Assembly (NCBI GenBank): GCA_963678705.1
Contig: OY783206.1
Span: 27,699,523-27,763,522 of the forward strand
Direction: 5' to 3'
Length of the DNA stretch: 64,000 nucleotides
DNA from: Panorpa germanica
Taxonomy: Eukaryota; Arthropoda; Insecta; Mecoptera; Panorpidae
Shown here: positions 18,580-30,679 of the stretch, piece by piece
Numbering within the stretch: position 1 is the stretch's first letter
Layout: each line of letters opens with the position of its first letter
Translations under genes and position numbers: made by a program
Notes under the pieces: model-generated
What the model was told of the DNA's origin: nothing
The model's database searches: none
What the model saw: only the letters and a program-made list of their open reading frames with translations

Positions 18580-21500
18580 AAATATTTGTTTTTTTGTTAA
18601 AATTTTAAAGGTTATACTCTTGTTAATTTTACAAAAAGTTGATGGTCCCCGAATGTAAAATTTATAATGTATTGTGACGTAACTTTTTATGCTGATTTCA
18701 AATATGCAATTTATTTTTTGGTAGGCCTCCCGGTTTTAGAGATATCGGCGTTTCAAGGGTTAAATAATGGAAAGATTTCAAAATGGTTTCCAGATTTGAA
18801 ATCAGCGGGAAATTCTACGTTCAAAAACGTTGTTAAATTTCGAAAAAAAAAATTTGCTTTTTTGTTAAAATTTGAAAGGTTATACTCTTGTTAATTTTAC
18901 AAAAAGTCGATGGTCCCCGAATGTAAAATTTATAACGTATTGTGACGTAACTTTTTATGCAGATTTCAAATATGCAATTTATTTTTTGGTAGGCCTCCCG
19001 ATTTTAGAGATATCGGCGTCTCAAGGGTTTAATAATGGAGGTATTTCAAAATGGTTTCCAGATTTGAAATCAGCGTTAAATTCTACGTTCAAAAACGTTG
19101 TTAAATTTAAAAAAAAATTTGATTTTTCATCAAATTTTTAAAGGTTATACTCTTGTTAATTTTACAAAAAGTTGATGGTCTCCGAATGTAAAATTTATAA
19201 CGTATTGTGACGTAACTTTTTATGCAGATTTCAAATATGCAATTTATTTTTTGGTAGGCCTCCCGGTTTTCGAGATAACGGCGTTTCAAGGGTTTAAAAT
19301 GGAGGTATTTTAAAATGGTTTCCAGATTTGAAATCAGCGGGAAATTCTACGTTCAAAAACGTTGTTAAATTTCGAAAAAAAAAATTTGCTTTTTTGTTAA
19401 AATTTTAAAGGTTATACTCTTGTTAATTTTACAAAAAGTTGATGGTCTCCAAATGTAAAATTTATAACGTATTGTGACGTAACTTTTTACGCTGATTTCA
19501 AATATGCAATTTATTTTTTGGTAGGCCTCTCGGTTTTCGAGATAACGGCGTCTCAAGGGTTTATTAATGGAAATATTTCAAAATGGTTTCCAGATTTGAA
19601 ATCAGCAGGAAATTCTACGTTCAAAAACATTGTTAATTTTTGAAAAAAAAATTTGCTTTTTCATCAAATTTTTAAAGGTTATACTCTTGTTAATTTTACA
19701 AAAAGTTGATGGTCTCCAAATGTAAAATTTATAACGTATTGTGACGTAACTTTTTATGCAGATTTCAAATATGCAATTTATTTTTTGGTAGGCCTCCCGG
19801 TTTTCGAGATATCGGCGTGTCAAGGGTTAAATAATGGACGTATTTTAAAATGGTTTCCAGATTTGAAATCAGCGGGAAATTCTACGTTCAAAAACGATGT
19901 TAAATTTAGAAAAAAATTTGCTTCTTTGTTAAAATTTTAAAGGAATACTCTTGTTAATTTCACAAAAACTCGATGGTCTCCAAATGTAAAATTTATAACG
20001 TATTGTGACGTAACTTTTTATGCAGATTTCAAATATGCAATTTATTTTTTGGTAGGCCTCCCGGTTTTCGAGATATCGGCGTTTCAAGGGTTAAATAATG
20101 GACGTATTTTAAAATGAATTCCAGATTTGAAATCAGCGGGAAATTCTACGTTCAAAAACGTTGTTAAATTTCGAAAAAAAAAATCTCTTGTTAATTTCAC
20201 AAAAACGCGATGGTCTCCAAATGTAAAATTTATAACGTATTGTGACGTAACTTTTTATGCAGATTTCAAATATGCAATTTATGTTTTGGTAGGCCTCCCG
20301 GTTTTCGAGATATCGGCGTTTCAAGGGTTAAATAATAAACGTATTTAAAATGAATTCCAGATTTGAAATCAGCGGGAAATTCTACGTTCAAAAACGTTGT
20401 TAAATTTCGAAAAAAAAAATTTGCTTTTTTGTTAAAATTTTAAAGGTTATATTATACTCTTGTTAATTTTACAAAAAGTTGATGGTCTCCAAATGTAAAA
20501 TTTATAACGTATTGTGACGTAACTTTTTACGCTGATTTCAAATATGCAATTTATTTTTTGGTAGGCCTCTCGGTTTTCGAGATAACGGCGTCTCAAGGGT
20601 TTATTAATGGAAATATTTCAAAATGGTTTCCAGATTTGAAATCAGCAGGAAATTCTACGTTCAAAAACATTGTTAATTTTTGAAAAAAAAATTTGCTTTT
20701 TCATCAAATTTTTAAAGGTTATACTCTTGTTAATTTTACAAAAAGTTGATGGTCTCCAAATGTAAAATTTATAACGTATTGTGACGTAACTTTTTATGCA
20801 GATTTCAAATATGCAATTTATTTTTTGGTAGGCCTCCCGGTTTTCGAGATATCGGCGTGTCAAGGGTTAAATAATGGACGTATTTTAAAATGGTTTCCAG
20901 ATTTGAAATCAGCGGGAAATTCTACGTTCAAAAACGATGTTAAATTTAGAAAAAAATTTGCTTCTTTGTTAAAATTTTAAAGGAATACTCTTGTTAATTT
21001 CACAAAAACTCGATGGTCTCCAAATGTAAAATTTATAACGTATTGTGACGTAACTTTTTATGCAGATTTCAAATATGCAATTTATTTTTTGGTAGGCCTC
21101 CCGGTTTTCGAGATATCGGCGTTTCAAGGGTTAAATAATGGACGTATTTTAAAATGAATTCCAGATTTGAAATCAGCGGGAAATTCTACGTTCAAAAACG
21201 TTGTTAAATTTCGAAAAAAAAAATCTCTTGTTAATTTCACAAAAACTCGATGGTCTCCAAATGTAAAATTTATAACGTATTGTGACGTAACTTTTTATGC
21301 AGATTTCAAATATGCAATTTATGTTTTGGTAGGCCTCCCGGTTTTCGAGATATCGGCGTTTCAAGGGTTAAATAATAAACGTATTTAAAATGAATTCCAG
21401 ATTTGAAATCAGCGGGAAATTCTACGTTCAAAAACGTTGTTAAATTTCGAAAAAAAAATTTGCTTTTTTGTTAAAATTTTAAAGGTTATACTCTTGTTAA

Positions 21501-21865
21501 TTTCACAAAAAGTCGATGGTCTCCAAATGTAAAATTTATAACGTATTGTGACGTAACTTTTTATGCAGATTTCAAATATGCAATTTATTTTTTGGTAGGC
21601 CTCCCGGTTTTCGAGATATCGGCGTTTCAAGGGTTAAAAAATAGAAATATTTTAAAATGGTTTCCAGATTTGAAATCAGCGGGAAATTCTACGTTCAAAA
21701 ACTTTGTTAAATTTTGAAAAAAAAATTTGCTTTTTTATCAAAATTTTAAAGGTTATACTCTTGTTAATTTTACAAAAAGTCGATGGTCTCCGAATGTAAA
21801 ATTTATGACGTATTGTGACGTAACTTTTTATGCAGATTTCAAATATGTAATTTATTTTTAACTAG
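18580..21865. repeat. Satellite block 2 with a 1040-bp higher-order duplication
   Basis: Monomer landmarks (GTAGGCCTCCC or close variants) fall at 18721, 18989, 19254, 19521, 19788, 20052, 20289, 20561, 20828, 21092, 21329, 21595 and 21862. Spacing is 264-272 bp with 237-bp short units at 20052-20289 and 21092-21329. Four consecutive monomers from about 19440 repeat almost exactly 1040 bp later, matching a four-monomer higher-order unit (267+264+237+272). The right edge passes into CCTCCCCGTTCTTGTTTTGC, the same junction as at the end of block 1. Confidence 0.95.
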
Positions 21866-22343
21866 GCCTCCCCGTTCTTGTTTTGCATATTGCGAAAATA
21901 TAGAAAATGTTTTTGACATAGGTAGTATATTAAAACGTGTAAGTATAGTAGCATGCGTATCAGGCGTTAAGTATTTGTTTTTTCATGCAGTTATTTTTAA
22001 ACTTCGTCAAGTGAAGTACTTAAACGTCAATGAATGGGTAATTGAAATGAAAACACAATTATGTAATTATATTGACAATAAAAAAACGATTTATTTATTT
22101 GTTACATATATTATCATTCGAGATTCAACGCTTGCCTGGGTAAGACGTTGCCTTTCTATTATATTATAAATATTTTAGTTAATTTTAGTTAATAAAATAA
22201 CAGAAATACTAGCTATTGTTATATCAAACTATTCAATTTACACAAAAACAGTAAATTCAGTGAAATAAAGTTATACTATATAAGTACAGAAGAACATTTT
22301 TAATGTGCTGCAATGTGTACATAATATAAGAAGTGGATAGAAG

Positions 22344-23675
22344 ATGGATTATAACGAGTGTGACTTATCAGAGGTTCAGCTCAATACGGAAAATGAGAGA
22401 ATTTTATGGCGCAGACTGCAGACAGTGTTAAATACAAACAGTGAACTGCAGAAAGCAATAGAACTGCTCTCGAGAAAATTGGATGACATTGTAAAGACGA
22501 AGAATTCTAGACCAAAAGATAGATCAAAGGAAAGCATAACTGTTTATGAGACTGATGAAGAAGATTTAACCAAAGAAACGGAATGGATACTCAGAGAAAG
22601 AAAGGGTAGGTTGAGGAAGAAGAGAAAAGCTGATAGTTCACCTATTATCTCGCCACAAAAACCATCGCTAAAGCCGGAAACAGCTAATCTGGTCCAAAGT
22701 AAACCGCATATACCACCAATAACAGTGGAAAAATGTAATTATGAAAACATTTATAAAAAGCTAAAAGAACAGAATATAACATTCAGAGCAAAACTTCTCA
22801 ATAGTGGAGAAATCAAATTTAATGTGCTTGAAGAAAAGCACTACAGGGATTTTGTAAAAATATTGGAAACCATGGAGTTGAAATGGTTCACATACGAAAA
22901 CAAACAGACTCGACCAATAAGAGTTATGGCTCGAGGACTTCACCCCAATTGCACAAATCAAGACATTGTAAACGATATAAAAGGAAAAAACATGAAAGTG
23001 GTAGAAGCGGTAAATATTCTTCAGAGAACTACAAAAACACCTCTACCTCTTTTTATGATAACTTTTGATAACAAGGAGGACATAAACAAAATAATGAATA
23101 TTGAAGAAATCTTAGGGATGACAGTCAGAATGGAGACTTTAAGAAAAAATAAACTGGTCCCTCAATGCAAAAGGTGCCAAAGATTCGGCCACACGCACAA
23201 ATTTTGCAATAGACAACCAAGGTGTGTGAAATGTGCGGCTCCCCATCTAACAGCAGAATGTAAGAAACTCACAGAAGAATTACCAAAATGCATTAATTGC
23301 AATGAGGAACACCCAGCAAGCTACAGAGGTTGTATTGTTGCTATAGAAATTCAAAATAGAAGGGGAACATTGAACTCCAACATAAAAAGAAATAACATTC
23401 CAACTGAGAACAAAGAAAGAATTGGAAACAAAGGTGCAGTGAAAGAATCAGTGCCTGTAACTACAGAAATTACATTTGCTCAAGCAGCAAAGAAGAACAC
23501 TGAACATGAACTAGGGCAGAATAACCAATGGGACTCACTGATGCAAACTGTTCAACAAGTACTTGAAAAAATGATCCAACTGGACAGAAAAATGGAAGAC
23601 ATTTCTATTAGAGTGGGTAAAGCTGAATCCAGTATCAGTAAAGCTGAAGAATATCAGAGTAGAAGAAGGCGATGA
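22344..23675 (+). CDS. Jockey-like ORF1, gag-like zinc-knuckle protein
   Basis: 443 residues, uninterrupted. The N-terminal ~100 residues are charged with a coiled-coil character. A central RNA-binding-like region is followed by three CCHC knuckles at about residues 274-335: CKRCQRFGHTHKFC (CX2CX4HX4C), CVKCAAPHLTAEC (CX2CX3HX4C) and CINCNEEHPASYRGC (CX2CX3HX6C). The C-terminus is a predicted coiled coil (MIQLDRKMEDISIRVGKAES). In this family ORF1 packages the element RNA. The ATG at 22344 is the first of the open frame. The stop at 23673-23675 lies inside the open ORF2 frame. Confidence 0.93.
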   Translation: MDYNECDLSEVQLNTENERILWRRLQTVLNTNSELQKAIELLSRKLDDIVKTKNSRPKDRSKESITVYETDEEDLTKETEWILRERKGRLRKKRKADSSPIISPQKPSLKPETANLVQSKPHIPPITVEKCNYENIYKKLKEQNITFRAKLLNSGEIKFNVLEEKHYRDFVKILETMELKWFTYENKQTRPIRVMARGLHPNCTNQDIVNDIKGKNMKVVEAVNILQRTTKTPLPLFMITFDNKEDINKIMNIEEILGMTVRMETLRKNKLVPQCKRCQRFGHTHKFCNRQPRCVKCAAPHLTAECKKLTEELPKCINCNEEHPASYRGCIVAIEIQNRRGTLNSNIKRNNIPTENKERIGNKGAVKESVPVTTEITFAQAAKKNTEHELGQNNQWDSLMQTVQQVLEKMIQLDRKMEDISIRVGKAESSISKAEEYQSRRRR

Positions 23676-26325
23676 CTCATTAAGAATTACTGCGTGGAAC
23701 GCAAACGGACTAAACAACCATTTGTCCGAGTTAAAAATATTTCTAGAAACTCAAAAAATTTATATTTGTTTGATATCCGAAACTCATTTCACGAGAGAAT
23801 CACACGCAAAAATTAAAGGCTATGAAATTTACCATACAATTCATCCGGATAACAAGGCCAGGGGAGGAACTGCTGTGTTAATTCGAGACAACATAACACA
23901 TCACGAAATTGAGAAATATGAAACCAAAGAAATACAAGCCACTGGAATAAAAATTTCAAGCAAAAACTACAAAATAATAGTAGCAGCAATATATTGTCCC
24001 CCAAGACATAACTTAAAAAAGCCGGACTACCTGAAATTTCTGCACACACTTGGTCAAAGATTTATAGTTGGTGGAGACTTTAATGCTAAAAACACACACT
24101 GGGGCTCAAGAATTACATCATCAAAAGGCAAAGAACTACTCGAAGCAGTAAAAGAATACCGGTGCGACACGGAATCAACAGGCAAACCAACTTACTGGCC
24201 CACTGACAGAGGAAAAAAACCGGATTTAATAGACTTCATTATACTAAGAAAAATATCCACCAATTTTATAAATATTGAGGATAGCGCTGATCTGTCTTCA
24301 GACCACTCACCAATAACTCTAACACTGAGTGAGAGAACGATTAAGAGAAAACAACCAGCCACGCTAGCAAATAAATGGACTGACTGGAACAAATTTAGAG
24401 CAGAAATTGAAAATAGGATTACATTAAATGTACCACTAAATAATGCGGGCCAAATAGAAGACGAAGTGGGCAAACTAGTGTGTGATATCCAGCAGGCAGT
24501 ATGGAGAAATACACCCCAAATAGAAAGGAAAACAAAGGGAAATTGTTATCCTATGGAAATTATGGAGCTTATCAAAGGTAAACGTAAAGCTAGAAGAAAG
24601 TGGCAGAGTACAAGAAACACTGATGATAAGAAAGTACTAAACAGACTGACACGTCAACTGACCGATGAAATTCAAAAAATAAAAAATGAATCCTTAAATC
24701 ACTTTCTGAGTGAACTAACAGATGACAAAGATACAGAGTACTCACTATGGAAAGTAACGAAAAACATAAAAAGTCCGAAAATGCAATCTTCACCCATCCA
24801 AAGAGAAGATGGAAGTTGGGCAAGAGATAATGCAGAAAAAGCTGAGTTATTTGCAGAGCATCTGGAAAACACTTTTCAGCCGCATCCAAATCAAGAAGAG
24901 GAAAATATCCAACAAGGGGAAAATAATAACGAAGAAGTAATTAAAAGGATAACTCCGAAGGAACTGAAAAAGGAAATAAAGAATATAAAGTCCAAGAAAA
25001 CACCAGGGTATGATCTCATCACCGGAGAAGTCTTAAAAGAATTACCAAGAAAAGGCGTAATCAAACTGACGCACCTTTTCAATGCAGTGTTACGGCTGAG
25101 ATACGTACCGCTCCATTGGAAAGTTGCCGAAGTTATTATGATCCTTAAACCAGGAAAACCCCCTACAGAGAAATCTTCATACAGACCAATTTCGCTACTA
25201 CCAATAATTGGTAAACTATTTGAAAGACTAGTACTAAAGCGCCTTAAATTATTAATAGAGTGTAAACAACTAATTCCAAACCATCAGTTTGGATTTAGAG
25301 ATAAACACTCAACCATAGACCAAGTACACCGCATCACTAATGTTATTGAAAAAGCACTGGAAGAAAAGAAAATATGCTCGACAGTATTCCTTGATGTATC
25401 TCAGGCATTTGATAAGGTCTGGCACAAAGGACTGGCATATAAAATAGATAGGATGTTACCCAGACAATTCAGCGAATTACTGAATTCCTATATAGCAGGC
25501 CGACTTTTCAGAGTAAAAGTTGAAGACCAATTCTCCGAATTAAAGAATATAGCTGCAGGCGTCCCACAAGGAAGTGTATTGGGTCCTGTCCTGTATACTT
25601 TATACACTAGTGACGTACCACTAACCAACGGTACCATAATGGCCACTTTTGCCGATGACACAGCTATAATGGCAATAGCTAATAATATGGATGAAGCAAC
25701 GGATAAAGTGCAAGAAGCTTTGAATAATGTTACCACTTGGACAAGCAAATGGAGAATAAAACTAAATGAAAGCAAGTCGGTACACATTAACTTTACGAAT
25801 AAAAAAGTTAATCACCGACCAGTAACAATAAATGGACAAGCTATCCCGCATGCAAACACGGCGAAATATTTGGGGATGACACTAGATGCCAAATTGCGTT
25901 GGAAGGCACACGTGAAGAAAAAGAAAGAAGAAATGGGAATAAAATATAGAAAAATGTATTGGCTAATGGGACGACAAGCATTGTTATCCTTACATAATAA
26001 GTTAACAATATATCAGCAAATACTAAAGCCAGTGTGGACGTATGGTATCCAACTGTGGGGTTGCACCAAAGACAGTAACATCAAAATCATCCAGACATTT
26101 CAGAACAAAGTACTACGTAACATAGTTAACGCGCCGTGGTACGTTCGTAACGTAGACATCCATAAGGATCTAGGAATCACTACAGTTGCTGAAGAAATCA
26201 AAAAACATGCTAAGAAGCACAAGGAACGACTACATCAACACGCAAATGATGAAGTGGTACAGTTGCTCGACACTGACGGGTTGCAGCGAAGGCTAAAGAG
26301 AACGAAGCCGTTCGAACTAGTATAA
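23590..26325 (+). CDS. Jockey-like ORF2, endonuclease-reverse transcriptase
   Basis: The frame is open from at least 23590 (overlapping the end of ORF1) to the stop at 26323-26325. The APE-type endonuclease begins about 23680 (RITAWNANGL), with VGGDFNAKNTHWGS, and SSDHSPI as the catalytic His block. Reverse-transcriptase motifs follow: KTPGYDLITGEV, SYRPISLLP, FLDVSQAFDKVWH (motif A), GVPQGSVLGPVLY (motif B) and FADDTAIM (motif C). The thumb-region WTYGIQLWG is present near the C-terminus. There is no RNase H. No in-frame ATG occurs before the YPMEIMEL segment, well after the endonuclease, so translation must use frameshift, re-initiation or a non-AUG codon. ORF2 is in the +1 frame relative to ORF1. 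All visible catalytic residues are present. Confidence 0.93.
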   Translation, partial: KWKTFLLEWVKLNPVSVKLKNIRVEEGDDSLRITAWNANGLNNHLSELKIFLETQKIYICLISETHFTRESHAKIKGYEIYHTIHPDNKARGGTAVLIRDNITHHEIEKYETKEIQATGIKISSKNYKIIVAAIYCPPRHNLKKPDYLKFLHTLGQRFIVGGDFNAKNTHWGSRITSSKGKELLEAVKEYRCDTESTGKPTYWPTDRGKKPDLIDFIILRKISTNFINIEDSADLSSDHSPITLTLSERTIKRKQPATLANKWTDWNKFRAEIENRITLNVPLNNAGQIEDEVGKLVCDIQQAVWRNTPQIERKTKGNCYPMEIMELIKGKRKARRKWQSTRNTDDKKVLNRLTRQLTDEIQKIKNESLNHFLSELTDDKDTEYSLWKVTKNIKSPKMQSSPIQREDGSWARDNAEKAELFAEHLENTFQPHPNQEEENIQQGENNNEEVIKRITPKELKKEIKNIKSKKTPGYDLITGEVLKELPRKGVIKLTHLFNAVLRLRYVPLHWKVAEVIMILKPGKPPTEKSSYRPISLLPIIGKLFERLVLKRLKLLIECKQLIPNHQFGFRDKHSTIDQVHRITNVIEKALEEKKICSTVFLDVSQAFDKVWHKGLAYKIDRMLPRQFSELLNSYIAGRLFRVKVEDQFSELKNIAAGVPQGSVLGPVLYTLYTSDVPLTNGTIMATFADDTAIMAIANNMDEATDKVQEALNNVTTWTSKWRIKLNESKSVHINFTNKKVNHRPVTINGQAIPHANTAKYLGMTLDAKLRWKAHVKKKKEEMGIKYRKMYWLMGRQALLSLHNKLTIYQQILKPVWTYGIQLWGCTKDSNIKIIQTFQNKVLRNIVNAPWYVRNVDIHKDLGITTVAEEIKKHAKKHKERLHQHANDEVVQLLDTDGLQRRLKRTKPFELV

Positions 26326-26780
26326 ATGAACGAGTATTATCACTGGATAACACTCGACGTTATTCTTTTGTTTAGATTAATATTAGAGATAAGCTATTGG
26401 TTAATTGTACAAAATTAGTTATAGCAGTAAATAATAATAATAAAAAAAAACATATATTACTTATGTACTTAAATTAGTTAATAAAAATGTTCTTGTTTGT
26501 ACTGTAGATAACTTTATTATCGATTTGCAGCACCATCTATGAAACACATTGTGCACTTTTCAACGGATTTAATTTACAGGTTGCTATCAAATGAGAGGTT
26601 TGAAGCTGTGCTATTTTAAATAAATGAAATTTAAATTGGCTATATTACTTTATTCAAATCGCTAATAAAATAAAAATGTAAACCCAATTATAAATTTTGA
26701 AAAAAACAATTATTTATAAATGTTTTAATACTAGCAATAATTGTTACAAATAATTAATTACTCTTAAAAAGTAACAATTA

Positions 26781-28712
26781 TTATTTTTTCTTATCTTCTT
26801 TGATTTTGACTTCTTTTACTGCTTTATCTTTCTCATCTTTGTCTTTAATTTCTTTCTTGTCCTTGGCGTCTTCCTTTTTCCCTTCTTCTGCGTCCCGGTT
26901 CGTCAATTTGTTGTTGATGAGGTTGTGCAGCGCGATGATGGACCTCACCAAAGCTGCCAGGTAGACCACCAGCATCTGGTCATTGGTCTTCACGTAGATC
27001 GAGTCCACGAAATTGTCCTGGCTGATATCCGGGAGCAAATTGAAGATATCCTGGAGCTGGTAGACAATCTGGTGATTCACTGGAAGAGTTCCTTGCCCTA
27101 CTTGCACCAGGTAGTCCCGAATTTCACGAATTTGTGAATGAAGACCTTTCAGACCTGAAATATTTACAAAAATTAATTTAATATACAAAATAAACAAGAA
27201 ATATAAAAAAAACTGTAACATTCAGACATTAATTGTTGCTGCTTCTTCGATTTTTCTACTGATAAGGGTAGGTTTTATTTATTTTTATGAATGTACAACA
27301 TATTAAGTTTATTGTGTGAAAATTTGAAGTCGATTGGAGTAAAACTGTCGGAGATATAGAGTTTTAAGTCTTCACCTCTCTGGTCTGGTTTCGTCTTTCT
27401 TTGAAAATTTTAAATGCGTTTTTCTCACACTTAGCATTTTCAGAGTCAGCTCAAAATCTACTGCACCGATCCGCAATGAAATTTTGCACACTCTTTCTTT
27501 ACATAAATGCCGAGGTAACGCTGTCGAGTTACTTAACAGGGTGTCCTGCAGAAACTTATCAACTAATGAAATCATTTTGGTTTTTTGATTTCAAATAATC
27601 CAGTGATGAGTTATGAGGGACACCGCAATGAAACTTTTTTTTGTGACGTCACCGGAGATTCGCTGTCAACGGCTCATTTCTTGATATTTATTTAAGAAAT
27701 TATTTATGAAAATTTCACAAAGTATTCTTTATATGTTATTTTATCATGTAGTATTTATAGTATATTATATTATATATTAACTGTGTCGTCAAAAAACATT
27801 ATCGAAAATATTCTTTTTTGTATCGATTTGACCTATTATAAAGAAAATTAACCCAGTGGTATTATACATATGTTAGTTTGCTTGGGGGATCTTTCTAGAG
27901 GCTGAGCACGACTCCGCAGACCCTTATCAACCCGTGAAGTTTATCCAAAGCACAAGCACAGAGCCCTAGAGTAATTATTGTTAACTAAGCAGCTTCGTTT
28001 TACCTAAAATACATCAAATTAATAACAAAATACAAATAATTCGGCAAGGAATCAAGACAATGTACCTAGCAGCTGGTTTGTGATTCTCTGGGACAATGTC
28101 CGGAAGGTGGTGTCCTTAATATCTCTCAGGAGATGCTCCACACCGACTTCTTCAGCTTCCTCGGCCCCAATTTCACTAGCTACGTGTTCGAATGTCTTCG
28201 AGGTTGGTGAGCCATCGTCGTGGACCTCTTCAACAGCTTGATAAGCCTCAGTAGGTAGCCCTAGGTCCTTAGGTTTAGCATCAATGATCACCAGGACCGA
28301 ATTAGGACAATACCTTCGCACTAATTCATTAATAGCAACGTCATTTTGATGCAATTTGGGTCCAGTGTGATACCAGCCCACTACACGTTCTCTAGCATTC
28401 ACTTTTTTAAACATTCCGTACATATTTTCGAGATAGTCATGGTCCAGAAACCAAACTGACTTATCTTTATCATCATCATCGAAAGGAACTGTTAACAAAA
28501 GGTTAATTTTGACATTTATCTCAACAATAACAAAGTTCTAGTTGTATTGTGTTAATATTTAACGTGGTAGAGAGATTTATAGTGCAACAATGACATACAA
28601 ATATTGAATGTATTCAAACTAACCTGCAAAACTGTTTGAGACATCAAGAACTCCTTTTGCTTGCCAACAACCTAAAAGTACACCAACTACACGTTTTTGA
28701 TTACCAATTTTG
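26781..28712 (-). pseudogene. PSMD7: Rpn8/PSMD7, copy B, first exon missing
   Basis: Same three exons as copy A: 28624-28712, 28066-28488 and 26781-27154, in frame and with intact splice borders. The encoded residues match copy A throughout; one difference (AAC versus AAT for Asn in the KTNDQM block of the last exon) is synonymous. The exon for the first ~28 residues is again absent. Coding conservation could mean selection, very recent duplication, or both; the duplication's overall near-identity favours recency. Confidence 0.83.
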
Positions 28713-29113
28713 CTTAATTACAATAAAAACTAGATTTAATTAATGAAGGCAATCATCTTAACGCTCTAATACAAATGTACCATTGTTAGTTGATTATTGG
28801 CCTTGTGTTCCAGGATCTGTTGTGCAGGCAGAATAGGACTTCCTGGATTGTCTGGAACTTAACAGGAAGACAGGACCCAGTTCGGACGAGTCAATAGGTC
28901 AAAAATAAGTGAGTGTTATTATATTTTGCAAACAACAATCAAAAGTATTTTTACTTGTAAACAAAAATTTATAATGCGATGTAAAAAATATAAGTCAATG
29001 TTTTTGGGATGGATAGTATATTTATGTGTGTACATATAGTAGTATGCGGATCAGGCGTTGCGTTAATAGAAAATTAATTATATATTTTATTAAAATTATT
29101 ATTTATTTTTCAG

Positions 29114-29191
29114 GAGGCTGTTTTAGAACTTCATCGAGATGTGGATAAAAAATTAAAGAAAAATAGAATCTTTAATATTACTAAATTTTAA
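29114..29191 (+). other. Orphan terminal exon, copy B
   Basis: Identical to 17010-17087, with the same acceptor, TAA and AATAAA signals. Unidentified protein. Confidence 0.4.
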
Positions 29192-29265
29192 TGAAAATAA
29201 AGAAAATGAACTTATTTAATGAAAATGTAAATAAATTTATTATGTTTCAATAAATATTATATAAA

Positions 29266-30679
29266 AAAAATATATATACCGCTGGTGGTGGAGTTGGAGG
29301 CGAGGAGAGGTGAAAGAAAAGGAAACGAATGGAAAGAGGGCAGCGATTGGACGGAGGAAGGAAGGAAGAAGTTTATGGAGGAATTGGAACGGAGATACGA
29401 GGAAGAAGGAGAAACGGAGGAGATGGAGGAAATTGAAGAGAGGATGAAGGAAGCCACCCAAAGTAAAAGGTGGAGAATATCTGATAGAACGGGAGAAAAC
29501 AAATGGTGGGATAAAGAATGTAAAGAATGGAAAAAAGAGGTAAAAAGGGAACTAAAGAGATGGAAGAAAGGAGAATCAAGTAAAGAAGACTTCAAGAGGA
29601 AGCAAAGGGAGTATAACGAAAGGATAAAAGATAAAAAGAATGAGTTCAAAATAGGAATAGAAAAAGAAATTAGAGATATAACAACGGAGAGGCAGGCATG
29701 GAATTACATAAATAGGGAGAAAAAGCGAAGGAAAGAGCCAAGCAAGGAAATAAAAATGGAAGAGTGGACGAAACACTTTATGGGAGTACTAGGAGGAAAG
29801 AAAAGAAACGAGGAAACAAAGAAGGGGATAAAAGAGAAGGAGAAAGTAAACGATATAAAATTAGGTGAAATAAAAACACAGATTCAAAAACTCAAGGAAA
29901 AGAAAGCACCAGGTAGAGATGGACTAAAGAACGAGGCGTGGAAAGCTGGGCAAGAAAGGATAGAGAAAGGATTACTGACTGCGATGAACAAGATATGGAA
30001 AGGAGGAAACCTGCCGGACAGCTGGAGAGAAGGGGTAATAACGCCGATATATAAAAAGGGAAATAGACATGAAGCCAAAAATTACAGGGGTATCACACTA
30101 CTGAACACAGGGTACAGGATTTATGCAGGGTTTGTGAGAGAAAGACTGGAAGAAGAGGTAAAAGTAAAAGAAATACTTCCCGAGACACAAGCAGGCTTTA
30201 GAAAGGGACGAGGGACTTTAGACAATATATACGCACTGAACCATTTAGTTGAAATGAGGAAAAAGGAAACAGATACTGGGAAAAGAGTGAGGAAAGAAAG
30301 TGTAGAATGTGTGGAGCGGAGGACGAAACACTGGAGCACATTAAGTTTGAGTGTAAGGAAAAAGTAGCAAGCGAAAGGAATATTGGCCAGCTATTAAAGG
30401 GAGGCAGTGAAGGAAAGAGGTGGATGGCGGAAATAGTAAGAAGGAAAGGAAAAACAGGAGAATAAACTGGTGGTAATAAGCTGGTGGAGAATAATAGAGA
30501 GGGCCAAAAGAAGAAGAAGCAGAAAGCACTTTTGGAAGTAGTAAAAGTCGAGAAGATTTTAAGTTTATTTTAAGTTTAGTTTTAAGTTTGGAATGTATAT
30601 AGGAATGAAATGTATTAGAAATATAATACTGTAGATTGTAAAGCCGAAAGGCATACACAATTAATATATAAATAATATA
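29266..30679 (+). mobile_element. Internally deleted non-LTR retrotransposon ORF2, copy B
   Basis: Same 5' truncation, same internal deletion before palm motif A and same CCHC tail as 17162-18575. The shared deletion shows that it preceded the segmental duplication. The 360-codon frame (29285-30367) is unchanged in protein sequence. Confidence 0.85.

Larger units (their letters stand above)
14117..18590. repeat. Segmental duplication copy A (PSMD7 + orphan exon + RT fragment)
   Basis: This stretch is repeated almost base for base at about 21866-30685 (copy B, interrupted by a jockey element). Its first part is repeated at about 31635-33185 (copy C). Offsets between A and B are 12094 in the PSMD7 last exon and 12104 in later exons and the RT ORF, the difference being small indels such as the one near 27690. 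Left and right edges are both satellite DNA. A single A/B difference seen in the RT ORF (near 17905 versus 30017) is synonymous. Confidence 0.93.
22114..26449 (+). mobile_element. Full-length jockey-like non-LTR retrotransposon
   Basis: Starts TCATTCGAGATTCAACGC, ends in (AAT)n then a short A tract. It is flanked by the 10-bp target-site duplication ACATATATTA at 22104-22113 and 26450-26459. The empty site exists in copies A and C of the surrounding duplication. It has a ~230-bp 5' leader, ORF1 with three CCHC knuckles, ORF2 with endonuclease and reverse transcriptase, and a ~120-bp 3' UTR. There is no RNase H domain. This layout and size fit the jockey clade. Insertion occurred after the segmental duplication. 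Confidence 0.95.

Noticed and set aside
24192..25787. Minus-strand frames of 63-99 codons within jockey ORF2
   Set aside because: Antisense shadows of the intact ORF2.
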